Assembly (NCBI GenBank): GCA_963843285.1
Contig: CAWJJO010000023.1
Location: 1 to 64,000 of the forward strand
Origin: CAZDDB01 sp963843285
GTDB taxonomy: Bacteria > Acidobacteriota > HRBIN11 > JAKEFK01
Reading direction: 5' to 3'
DNA: 64,000 nucleotides
In this document: positions 50,280 to 58,042 of the stretch, in pieces
How positions within the stretch are numbered: position 1 is the first letter of the stretch
Layout: every line of letters starts with the position of its first letter
The notes under the pieces: generated by a model
The model's database searches: none
What the model was told of the DNA's origin: nothing
The model's input: the letters and a program-made list of their open reading frames with translations, nothing else
Made by a program: the position numbers and the translations under genes

Positions 50280-51184
50280 TGATGTCGATCCTGAATGCGA
50301 TCCTGGTAATGTTGATCGCGCCGCTCGTCATTGGGGTGATCAATCGGACAAAGTCGCTTATGGCGGGACGTAAAGGGCCACCGATTCTACAAGTCTACTA
50401 TGATGTGGTCAAACTCATCCGCAAGCGGACAGTCTTAAGCGGAACGACAACCTGGATTTTTTTGGCAGGTCCGGCGATTGCGGTGGCGACTGCAGTTGTT
50501 GCAACACTGTTCCTGCCCATTGGAAATCAGCCGCCTGTAATTTCGTTTACCGGTGACATTCTCGTTTTTATTTACCTGTTCGCTCTCGCGCGCTTCTTCG
50601 TAGCATCCGCGGCAATGGATACGGGATCTGCGTTCGAAGGGATGGGCGCCTCGCGCGAAGTAACGTTTTCGGCCCTTGCAGAGCCCGCTATCCTGTTCGG
50701 CCTACTGGCGCTTGCGCGAGTCTCAGGATCATTGATCTTGAGTGACATGCTGGCTGTTGCGAAATCCGGTGCGTGGGAAAAGGCCAGCGCATCCGTTGTG
50801 CTGATCGTCATCAGTTGGTTCATCGTTCTCCTGGCCGAAAATTCGCGCGTACCTTTCGATGATCCAAACACGCATTTGGAGCTCACCATGATTCATGAAG
50901 TCATGGTATTGGACCATGGTGGTCCGGCATTCGGGTTTATCCAGTACGGCGAAGCGTTGAAGTTCACGTTATTTTGCATTCTGGTTGCCACGCTGGTTGT
51001 TCCGAAGAGTTCCGGAATTCCTTTTCTCGACATTGGGATAACGGCTCTGACTGTGGTTGTGACAGGGGTTGTGGTTGGACTCGTCGAATCCAGCATGGCA
51101 CGACTACGCCTGGTGCGCGTTCCGCAACTTCTGATTACAGCTACTTTGCTCGCGGCCTTCGCTGTTGTTCTGGTGCTGAGGTAG
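50276..51184 (+). CDS. NuoH/HyfC-type membrane subunit
   Basis: 302 residues with about eight helices; overlaps the HyfB-type gene by 4 bases (ATGA). Motifs of the quinone-/hydrogenase-anchoring subunit: RTKSLMAGRKGPPILQVYYD, VKLIRKRTV, FALARFFVASAAMDTGSAFE, GMGASREVTFSALAEPAILF and ENSRVPFDDPNTHLELTMIH. It anchors the peripheral arm to the ion-pumping subunits. Confidence 0.9.
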   Translation: MMMSILNAILVMLIAPLVIGVINRTKSLMAGRKGPPILQVYYDVVKLIRKRTVLSGTTTWIFLAGPAIAVATAVVATLFLPIGNQPPVISFTGDILVFIYLFALARFFVASAAMDTGSAFEGMGASREVTFSALAEPAILFGLLALARVSGSLILSDMLAVAKSGAWEKASASVVLIVISWFIVLLAENSRVPFDDPNTHLELTMIHEVMVLDHGGPAFGFIQYGEALKFTLFCILVATLVVPKSSGIPFLDIGITALTVVVTGVVVGLVESSMARLRLVRVPQLLITATLLAAFAVVLVLR

Positions 51185-51188
51185 ATCG

Positions 51189-51830
51189 ATGATACAGAGC
51201 GTTCCTACAATTCTCATCTTATGCGTTATCATGAATTTTCTGGCGCTCGGATCGTCAAATCTGAAGGCCCTGATCCGGGCTGTTGCGATTCAAGGTTTCC
51301 TGTTGAGTGTCTTTCCTTTGGCCTTCGCGCACACTCCCACGGTTCGTCTTGTATTACTGGTCGCAGTCAGCGCGAGTGTAAAGGGATTCCTGATCCCGTC
51401 TCTGCTTTTTCGCGCTATGCGCGAGGTACACATCCGGCATGAATCTGAGCCCTATCTCGGTCAAGTTCCCGCGGTTCTCCTTTGCGCAGTCGGTACGGGC
51501 CTGGCCTTGCTATTCTCAGGTCAGTTACCGCTGGCGGATATGCATCGCGGCTTGCTGATTGTACCAACAGCGCTTTCCACACTGCTCACGGGCTTCATTC
51601 TGCTGACAACGCGCCGAAAAGCGATTTCCCAGGTTACCGGGTATCTCGCTCTTGAAAACGGCATCTTTGTTTTCGCACAACTCTTGCATGAAGCAATGCC
51701 GTTCCTGGTTGAAGTCGGTGTATTGCTCGATCTGGTTGTCGGTATTTTTGTAATGGGCATTGTGATGAATCACATCCAACGCGAATTCTCATCACTGGAC
51801 ACAGAGCGGCTTTCGGAATTGAGGGACTGA
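51189..51830 (+). CDS. HyfE-type membrane subunit
   Basis: 213 residues with six to seven helices; related to MnhC/NuoK plus extra helices as in HyfE. Motifs: VPTILILCVIMNFLALGSSN, ASVKGFLIPSLLFRAMREVH, ALSTLLTGFILLTTRRKAIS, QVTGYLALENGIFVFAQLLH and LDLVVGIFVMGIVMNHIQRE. It begins four bases after the HyfC-type stop and sits between the HyfC- and HyfF-type genes, as in hyf operons. Confidence 0.87.
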   Translation: MIQSVPTILILCVIMNFLALGSSNLKALIRAVAIQGFLLSVFPLAFAHTPTVRLVLLVAVSASVKGFLIPSLLFRAMREVHIRHESEPYLGQVPAVLLCAVGTGLALLFSGQLPLADMHRGLLIVPTALSTLLTGFILLTTRRKAISQVTGYLALENGIFVFAQLLHEAMPFLVEVGVLLDLVVGIFVMGIVMNHIQREFSSLDTERLSELRD

Positions 51831-51831
51831 A

Positions 51832-53256
51832 ATGATCCTGTTAATCATTGTTCCGCTGGTTTCAGCGCTCATCGCGCTGGTGCTTCCTTCGGACAAACTC
51901 CGGCCTCCGTTGATTCTTCTTACGGCGGGAATTCACCTTCTTCTGACCATTCGGCTTCACGTTGGAGACACGTCCGAAGGCGGATGGCTTGCGGTGGATG
52001 CACTGGGCTACCTTGTTCTTGGTGTGCTGTCGATACTTTTTGCCCTCTGTTCTGTGTATACCATCGGATATCTTCGTGTGAGATCGGATCGGCCAAATCG
52101 CATTTTTGCGGTCTGTCTTCTCACTTTTCTTTCCATGACAACCGGTGTGACATTGGCTCAGCACCTCGCTTTGTTATGGGTTGCAATGGAAGGAGCAACG
52201 CTTTCCACAGCAATGTTGATTTATTTTAACCGCAATGCCAGATCACTCGAGGCAGCGTGGAAGTATCTCATGGTCGGCTCGGTCGGTATTGCACTTGCGC
52301 TTCTTGGCTCGCTCTTTGTCGGTTATGCGGCTTTTCTAGGCGCAGGGGATCAGGCGTCGCTACTGTTTCGAGACCTGTTCGTGCATGCCGGTCAACTTTC
52401 ACGGCCCTGGATCAGGGCCGCCTTCGTGCTGTTGCTTGTTGGCTACGGAACGAAGATGGGACTTGCTCCGCTTCACACATGGAAACCGGACGCATATGGT
52501 GAAGCACCGGGCGTAATCGGAGCGCTTCTTGCGGGGGGAATGACAAACTGTGGGTTTCTCGCCTTAATGCGGATCTTTCGCATTACTGTGGCCGCAGGAG
52601 AAGGGGCGTTTGCGCGGGAACTCCTGATCGGCATCGGTCTATTGTCGATGGCAGTTGCGGCTGTGTTCCTGGCAGGCCAACGCGACTTCAAACGAATGCT
52701 CGCGTACTCCAGTGTGGAACACATGGGTATTCTTGTTCTTGGAATCGGAATCGGGGGGCTCGCGACACTGGGCACGATGCTGCATGTGATCAACAACGCT
52801 TTCACAAAAATTGTGCTTTTTCTTTCCGCGGGCAATATTCACCGGGCCTATGGCAGCAAGCGGATCGAGAAAGTCAGCGGGGCGATCCGCCGTCTTCCGA
52901 TTTCCGGTGCGCTGTTCCTCATTGGATTCCTTGCGATTACCGGTTCTCCACCATTTGGCCCTTTTATCAGCGAGTTCACAATATTGAACGGGGCGATGCA
53001 AACAGGTCATTTCATTCCTGCAGCGCTCTTCCTGGTTTTTCTGGTCGTGATTTTCATCGGGATGGGCGCCACCGTTCTTGCAGTCGTGCAGGGCGTCCCA
53101 TCAGAGGCTGCGGACACAGGATTTCAAGATAGCTTCTCGAAGACGGCGCCGATGATTGTTTCGCTTGCGCTTGTTCTGATGATGGGCATCTGGATTCCGC
53201 GATCCCTCTATTCCTTCATTGAAAAAGCGGCCGGCACCTTGATGGAGATCCAATGA
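51832..53256 (+). CDS. HyfF/NuoN-type antiporter-like membrane subunit
   Basis: 474 residues with about fourteen helices. Conserved ion-pump features: LLWVAMEGATLSTAMLIYFN (Glu), YGTKMGLAPLHTWKPDAYGE (Lys), GQRDFKRMLAYSSVEHMGIL and HVINNAFTKIVLFLSAGNIH (Lys). It is the second antiporter-like subunit of the operon; the third (HyfD-type) is absent. Its ATG follows the HyfE-type stop by one base, and its stop overlaps the next start (ATGA). Confidence 0.88.
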   Translation: MILLIIVPLVSALIALVLPSDKLRPPLILLTAGIHLLLTIRLHVGDTSEGGWLAVDALGYLVLGVLSILFALCSVYTIGYLRVRSDRPNRIFAVCLLTFLSMTTGVTLAQHLALLWVAMEGATLSTAMLIYFNRNARSLEAAWKYLMVGSVGIALALLGSLFVGYAAFLGAGDQASLLFRDLFVHAGQLSRPWIRAAFVLLLVGYGTKMGLAPLHTWKPDAYGEAPGVIGALLAGGMTNCGFLALMRIFRITVAAGEGAFARELLIGIGLLSMAVAAVFLAGQRDFKRMLAYSSVEHMGILVLGIGIGGLATLGTMLHVINNAFTKIVLFLSAGNIHRAYGSKRIEKVSGAIRRLPISGALFLIGFLAITGSPPFGPFISEFTILNGAMQTGHFIPAALFLVFLVVIFIGMGATVLAVVQGVPSEAADTGFQDSFSKTAPMIVSLALVLMMGIWIPRSLYSFIEKAAGTLMEIQ

Positions 53257-54770
53257 CAACCGGTGAAATCCGAAACGGGCGTGCGCTTCAGGTTCGCGAT
53301 GTGCCGTTACTGGATCCGCAATCGTTTCGCCAGGGAATGATTGATCGTGCCGCAAGAGGAGCGCGAATTGCTTCGATGTTCGCCTTGAATCAGCAGGGCA
53401 CTGGGCTGCAAATCTTTGCGGTGATGGCAAACGATGTAAGCGGCAAGTTGTATCTGACGCGAACTGTATTACAAGAAGACTCCTTTGATTCGATAGTTCG
53501 CGAGGTTCCACAGGCCCATCTTTTTGAGCGTGAAATTGCTGAGCAGTTCGGAATACGTCCGGAGGGACATCCGTGGCTGAAACCGGTGCGTTTTCATTCT
53601 TCGTATCGCGCCGGGCATGATGCCTGGAACCGTCATGCCGGGAGTTCTGTTCTACCAGGCGTCTCCGATTTTTTTCAGGTCTCCGGTGAAGAAGTCCATG
53701 AAGTCGCGGTCGGTCCCGTTCATGCGGGAGTCATTGAGCCGGGACACTTCCGGTTTCAGTGTCATGGAGAGGTCGTGTTTCATCTCGAAATCGCATTGGG
53801 ATATCAGCACCGCGGTATCGAACGCGTCCTGTTCGGCGGTCCTCATCGGCGAACGATACACCAGATGGAGGCGATCGCAGGTGATACTACGATCGGGCAC
53901 ATTCTTGCATACTGCCAGACAATCGAAAGTCTCTCCGGAACGGCAGTTAGCGCGCGTGCGCAAGCGATTCGTGGAATCGCGCTGGAATTGGAGCGTTTGG
54001 CAAACCATGTTGGCGATCTTGGTGCTCTTGCGGGCGATGTTGCCTACCTCCCCGCTGCGTCGTTCTGCGGCCGTCTTCGCGGCGACTTCCTGAATATGAC
54101 AGCCTCAATTTGCGGATCGAGGTTTGGTCGAGGGCTGGCACGGCCTGGCGGTGTCGCTTTTGACCTGGCTCCGGATCAGATCCCTGCGATGCGTCAACAG
54201 CTGATCACTGCACTGAACGAGGTCAAGGAGTCTGTGGAGTTGCTTTGGGATACTCCCAGCGTGCTTGAAAGATTCGAAAACACGGGTCGAGTTTCCAGTG
54301 AAGATGCTGAAAAAATCGGGCTGGTGGGCCCGGCAGCCCGCGCGTGCGGGCTTGCTCGGGACGTGCGCCACGACTACCCGACGGGCATCTTCCGGTTTGT
54401 ACATGTTCCTGTGATGACTTCTCATTACGGAGACGTGAATTCGCGCGCGTTTGTACGATGGCTTGAAATTCAACAATCGGTTCAATTTATTCTGCAACAA
54501 CTCGAGACTCTTCCAGGAACCGCGATCCGGAACAATCCAGGGGCTGTTATGCCGGAATCGATCGCTGTTTCGCTGATCGAAGGATGGCGCGGAGAAATCT
54601 GCCATGTTGCGATCACGGACGCCGCCGGCCGGTTCAGCAGGTATAAAATCACGGATCCGTCGTTCCACAACTGGTTCGGGCTCGCTCTCGCTTTACGCAA
54701 CGGACAGATCTCGGATTTTCCGTTGTGCAACAAGAGTTTCAATCTCTCTTACTGTGGTCACGATCTATAG
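53253..54770 (+). CDS. NuoC-NuoD (HyfG-type) fused catalytic-type large subunit lacking nickel ligands
   Basis: 505 residues. N-terminal ~125 residues are the 30-kDa NuoC/HycE-N domain (AHLFEREIAEQFGIRPEGHP). The rest is the 49-kDa/NiFe large subunit domain: VGPVHAGVIEPGHFRFQCHG, LGYQHRGIERVL, ARAQAIRGIALELERLANHV and GVIGPAARACGLARDVRHDY-like sequence (here LVGPAARACGLARDVRHDYP). Where group 4 hydrogenases have RxCGxC, this has EAIAGDTTIGHILAYC. At the C-terminus, where they have DPCxxC, it has NLSYCGHDL. Both pairs of nickel-binding cysteines are missing, so it cannot be an ordinary NiFe hydrogenase. It may bind a quinone or other redox partner as in Complex I or Ehr complexes. Confidence 0.87.
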   Translation: MTTGEIRNGRALQVRDVPLLDPQSFRQGMIDRAARGARIASMFALNQQGTGLQIFAVMANDVSGKLYLTRTVLQEDSFDSIVREVPQAHLFEREIAEQFGIRPEGHPWLKPVRFHSSYRAGHDAWNRHAGSSVLPGVSDFFQVSGEEVHEVAVGPVHAGVIEPGHFRFQCHGEVVFHLEIALGYQHRGIERVLFGGPHRRTIHQMEAIAGDTTIGHILAYCQTIESLSGTAVSARAQAIRGIALELERLANHVGDLGALAGDVAYLPAASFCGRLRGDFLNMTASICGSRFGRGLARPGGVAFDLAPDQIPAMRQQLITALNEVKESVELLWDTPSVLERFENTGRVSSEDAEKIGLVGPAARACGLARDVRHDYPTGIFRFVHVPVMTSHYGDVNSRAFVRWLEIQQSVQFILQQLETLPGTAIRNNPGAVMPESIAVSLIEGWRGEICHVAITDAAGRFSRYKITDPSFHNWFGLALALRNGQISDFPLCNKSFNLSYCGHDL

Positions 54771-54776
54771 GAGCCC

Positions 54777-55601
54777 ATGATGTTCAAATCTCTGATCGCC
54801 AGAATGCATCAAGGACATCGAACGATGTCCTATCCGAAAGGACAACCCCCGGAACTTTCCTCGCATTTCCGCGGTCTTCCGGTGATTGACGAATCCAAGT
54901 GCAAAGTCGGTTGCAGTGATTGTGCCGATGCGTGTCCAACGAATGCGATCTCTATCCCTGGTTTGGAGGGCGGCGGCCCAATGAATGCGGGAAACAAAGT
55001 CCGCCTGGATTTAGGGCGCTGTATTTTTTGCACCGAATGCGTTTCCGCCTGTCCGGAAGGCGCGATCTCCTACACACAGGACTACCGGCTTGCCGCGCGA
55101 ACGCGTGAGGATCTCATTCTGAACGGCAAAGGGCTCGAACTTGCCGCGGCTCTCGAAGGGCGAATGCGCAAGTTTTTTGGACGATCCCTCAAGCTTCGGG
55201 TCGTCAGTGCCGGTGACTGCAATGCTTGCAGCGCGGATGTGAATGTACTCGGAACCATTGGCTGGGACATCGGACGATTCGGAATTCAGTACGTTGCGTC
55301 ACCGCGACATGCAGATGGCTTGCTGATCACCGGACCTGTCACGACTAACATGCGTCTTGCGCTCGTAAAAACATACGAGGCGGTCCCGGAACCGAAAATC
55401 GTGATCGCTGTCGGCGCCTGTGCGATCAGCGGCGGGATGTTCGCCGGACACGCGGAGCAATGTGATGGAGCCGATGCCGTCGTACCGGTCGATCTGTACA
55501 TTCCCGGATGTCCCCCCCATCCGTTGACAATTCTGGATGGTCTTCTCCGCCTCATCGGCCGCATCGAAACTGGAGACCGGCGTCGCAGCAAAGACTTGTG
55601 A
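54777..55601 (+). CDS. fused 2x[4Fe-4S] ferredoxin and NuoB/HyfI-type small subunit
   Basis: 274 residues combining what are usually two genes (hyfH and hyfI). The ferredoxin part has two complete clusters: CKVGCSDCADACPTNAI and CIFCTECVSACPEGAI. The C-terminal part is the NuoB-like subunit: VSAGDCNACSADVNVLGTIG, RHADGLLITGPVTTNMRLAL, VGACAISGGMFAG and VDLYIPGCPPHPLTILDGLL. Cysteines in GDCNAC, GACA and PGCPP keep the proximal cluster. An electron chain is thus intact up to the large subunit that lacks nickel ligands. It is the last gene of the operon. Confidence 0.9.
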   Translation: MMFKSLIARMHQGHRTMSYPKGQPPELSSHFRGLPVIDESKCKVGCSDCADACPTNAISIPGLEGGGPMNAGNKVRLDLGRCIFCTECVSACPEGAISYTQDYRLAARTREDLILNGKGLELAAALEGRMRKFFGRSLKLRVVSAGDCNACSADVNVLGTIGWDIGRFGIQYVASPRHADGLLITGPVTTNMRLALVKTYEAVPEPKIVIAVGACAISGGMFAGHAEQCDGADAVVPVDLYIPGCPPHPLTILDGLLRLIGRIETGDRRRSKDL

Positions 55602-55769
55602 TTTCTCAAAACGGCGAGGGGGGCGCAGGACAAGAATGAAAACGAAAACCATCGATCGGCTGGCCAGAAGCGGGCAACCGTAGCGATTGCCACAAATACG
55701 GAAAGCGCTTTCGCACTTCTTCCCAGAAGCCCGCGGACACGCGCGCCCAAAGTTCCAGGACTCGAGGCA

Positions 55770-56639
55770 TCATTGTTTTGTGGGAATAAAGATGGCAACG
55801 GGGATCTCGATTTTATTTGACGCCGCGAAACTTGCCTGATTCAATGCAAGCCCTACATGGCCCCGGGAATCGACGTAAAGTAGCGGCTCTTTGAGCGGCA
55901 CATCGCTAAAAGTTTTGACGAACGGAACGGGAAATTCACGCTCACCGATTCGCACCGGAATTTTTTCCCCAAGCTGATAACCGAGTTTGCGGAAGACGTC
56001 CGCATCGATATTGGTGATGACGTTTCCGTACGGACCATCCAGCGCGATGATCTCTCCATGGATTCCATTCTCATCCAGGAACGGGGCTGCAACTTTGAGC
56101 CGTACCAGATCCTTGATTTCAGGACCTACATCCGTCCAGTTCTTTCCTCGCGCTATGTGCGCGCCCACTGGAGAGAAAATATCCCTGCCGTGAAAGGTCG
56201 AGGAAAGCGCGCTTCCGATCATCCAGGAAGTATTCGTAATCTCGCGCGCCGTTTCCACGCCGTCACGATCCGCCACAAGAGTGATCAATCCGTTGTCCGG
56301 CAAGACAAAATACTGTCCCTTCTTTGTTTTTATAACGACCGGTTTTCGGACACTCCCCACACCCGGATCTACTACCACAACAAACACGCTTCCTGCCGGA
56401 TAATAAGGTGAGGCGCCGGCTAAAAACCGCGCCCCATCTAGAATCGAGAAGGGTGTAACCTCGTGCGTGATGTCTACGATTCGCAAATCGGGAGCAATTC
56501 CAAGCATCACGCCTTTGCAAATGGATACGGAATCGTCCGTCGTCCCGAAATCGGTCATGAACAACAAGGGAGCATCCGCCTGCGCTTGCGCGAAAGATGA
56601 AAACAACACGAGCAAGACAAGAAAGGATTTTGAAACCAC
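55770..56639 (-). CDS. exported SAM-hydrolase/SAM hydroxide adenosyltransferase (DUF62) family protein
   Basis: 289 residues if started at GTG 56639. No ATG occurs between the upstream repeats and the domain; the next in-frame ATGs are only inside repeat-derived sequence. The N-terminus SFLVLLVLFSSFAQAQA is a signal peptide, unusual because DUF62 enzymes are normally cytoplasmic. Family motifs: LLFMTDFGTTDDSVSICKGV, MLGIAPDLRIVDITHEVTPF, FVVVVDPGVGSVRKPV, YFVLPDNGLITLVADRD, FHGRDIFSPVGAHIARG and LDGPYGNVITNID. The active Asp, Asp/Thr and Arg motifs look complete. It would cleave S-adenosyl compounds (or transfer halide/hydroxide) outside the cytoplasm, where the substrate is unclear. Confidence 0.8.
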   Translation of the reverse strand: MVSKSFLVLLVLFSSFAQAQADAPLLFMTDFGTTDDSVSICKGVMLGIAPDLRIVDITHEVTPFSILDGARFLAGASPYYPAGSVFVVVVDPGVGSVRKPVVIKTKKGQYFVLPDNGLITLVADRDGVETAREITNTSWMIGSALSSTFHGRDIFSPVGAHIARGKNWTDVGPEIKDLVRLKVAAPFLDENGIHGEIIALDGPYGNVITNIDADVFRKLGYQLGEKIPVRIGEREFPVPFVKTFSDVPLKEPLLYVDSRGHVGLALNQASFAASNKIEIPVAIFIPTKQ

Positions 56640-56950
56640 CGATGAACACCGATGAACACCGATAAGGACGTTTTTTAGCACGGAACACACGGAAGGCACG
56701 GAACCGCCAAGCGCACCAAGGTCAGCCGCCGGACCTTCGGGCTCTCTGAAAAAAATGTTGGAAAACAAAGAAGAGTATTCGTTACTCTCAATACTCCTTC
56801 GAATGTTTCTTTGTTTTCCAACACTTTTTTCAGAGAGGGCGCCTGCGGCGGCCGGGGCCTGCCATGTTGTTGCGGCCCACAATGCACGCTGGAAGCCTGC
56901 GCTCCATCTGTGTTCATTTGTGTTCATCTGTGGTTCCCCCATTTCTCCAC
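56640..56950. repeat. repeat cluster between DUF62 gene and merR, with long hairpin
   Basis: Contains ACCGATGAACACCGATGAAC (56639-56660), CACGGAACACACGGAAGGCA-type sequence (56680-56705), the long inverted repeat 56742-56837, an inverted GCAGGC-type element (about 56866-56902) and ATCTGTGTTCATTTGTGTTC plus ATCTGTGGTT (56906-56935). The DUF62 reading frame stays open through all of it, but this is repeat translation, not protein-like. Confidence 0.75.
56742..56837. repeat. 31-bp imperfect inverted repeat with nested inner hairpin
   Basis: CTCTCTGAAAAAAATGTTGG followed by AAAACAAAGAA (56742-56772) pairs with TTCTTTGTTTTCCAACAC and TTTTTTCAGAGAG (56807-56837), one mismatch in 31. The 34-base loop contains an inner GAGTAT/ATACTC stem. 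It lies between two co-oriented minus-strand genes. It could be a transcript hairpin or the two ends of a small non-autonomous element. Confidence 0.8.
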
Positions 56951-57358
56951 TCATTTGAACCAGCGGAAGCCGCCTTTGCGGTTGCGCAGATCGTCTTCGA
57001 TTGCAGACAACCGTTTTGCCAGTTCTTCCATGCTTTGTTTCAGCATTACGTTTTGTTGCGTCAGTTCTTCGGCTACCTTCAGAAGGAGATCCATTTCTTC
57101 ACGGATTTTTTGCGGATCCTCATCTGCGGAAAGGCTTCGTTTCACTTCCCGGATCGAGAGCTCCTTTTCGTGAATCAAATGCTTCAAATGCAGAAAGCGT
57201 TTGACGTTTTCGGCTGAATAGCGGCGATGGCCGCCGGATGTTTTATGGACGCGCAGATAGAAAGGAAATTCCGCTTCGTAAAACCGCAAGGTGGAAACCG
57301 GAAGATTTGTGACTTCCTGAAGTTGAGAGATTGTCAGGTATTCTTCTTTTTCTTCCAT
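56951..57358 (-). CDS. MerR-family transcriptional regulator
   Basis: 135 residues from ATG 57358; the lepB stop and this start share one base (TAATG). The N-terminal MerR helix-turn-helix: YLTISQLQEVTNLPVSTLRF, YEAEFPFYLRVHKTSGGHRR and YSAENVKRFLHLKHLIHEKE. The C-terminal part is a coiled coil (LLLKVAEELTQQNVMLKQSM) without an effector domain or metal-binding cysteines. This resembles the single-domain MerR proteins found beside lepB in several phyla. Targets unknown. Confidence 0.87.
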   Translation of the reverse strand: MEEKEEYLTISQLQEVTNLPVSTLRFYEAEFPFYLRVHKTSGGHRRYSAENVKRFLHLKHLIHEKELSIREVKRSLSADEDPQKIREEMDLLLKVAEELTQQNVMLKQSMEELAKRLSAIEDDLRNRKGGFRWFK

Positions 57359-58032
57359 TACCGGATGATTTTGAAGAAGCGGCTCCAACGGGTGTCGGGG
57401 ACAAAACGAATGACCAGATTGGCAAGGTCTTTGAGGTTCTCGCTCACAGGAGCGGGGCCGATATTTTGGGGGCCGTCAAAAGACCAGTAAATGATGAAGG
57501 CTTTTCCTTTGATGTAGTCACGCGGCACAAATCCCCAGGCACGGCTGTCTTTGCTGTTATCGCGATTGTCACCCATCGCAAAGTAATAGCCGGGCGGAAC
57601 TTGCACAGGCCCAAAGTTCTCGGCCGTGAGACCGAAAAACTCCGCCTTGTGAAATTTATACGGCTCCTCGATTGGCTTGCCGTTGATGTACACCTGCTTG
57701 TCGCGGATGTCAATCCGTTCATCTCCTACACCGATCACACGTTTGATGAAATTGCGGCTGGGATCTTCCGGATACTTGAACACAAACACATCTGTTCGTT
57801 TTACGTCGTGGATCGGGAGCAGCTTTTTCTCCCAGGCAAAATTTGTAGGTGCGTACGCAAATTTGTTTACAAGAATGTGATCGCCGATCAATAGATTGTC
57901 TTCCATAGAGCTGCTTGGAATCTTGAACGCCTCCACGACAAATGTGCGAAAGAAGAGAGCAAGAACGACTGCCAGAACAATGGCTTCGAAATATTCGCGG
58001 GCAACTGATTTTTTGTATGCTGGTGTTTCCAT
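57358..58032 (-). CDS. lepB: signal peptidase I
   Basis: 224 residues. One N-terminal membrane helix (YFEAIVLAVVLALFFRTFVV) is followed by catalytic Ser in PSSSMEDNLLIGDHILVNKF, catalytic Lys in NFIKRVIGVGDERIDIRD, and the conserved GYYFAMGDNRDNSKDSRAWG box E. It cleaves signal peptides of exported proteins at the outer face of the inner membrane. It follows lepA by ten bases with GAGGAG as its ribosome-binding site, the classic lepA-lepB pair. Confidence 0.95.
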   Translation of the reverse strand: METPAYKKSVAREYFEAIVLAVVLALFFRTFVVEAFKIPSSSMEDNLLIGDHILVNKFAYAPTNFAWEKKLLPIHDVKRTDVFVFKYPEDPSRNFIKRVIGVGDERIDIRDKQVYINGKPIEEPYKFHKAEFFGLTAENFGPVQVPPGYYFAMGDNRDNSKDSRAWGFVPRDYIKGKAFIIYWSFDGPQNIGPAPVSENLKDLANLVIRFVPDTRWSRFFKIIR

Positions 58033-58042
58033 GAATCTAAGA

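Noticed and set aside
53253..54770. Functional NiFe hydrogenase
   Set aside because: Both cysteine pairs that bind nickel are absent; only the fold is shared.
55770..56954. 394-codon reading of the DUF62 gene
   Set aside because: The first ~105 codons are the translation of intergenic repeats and hairpins, not protein-like sequence.
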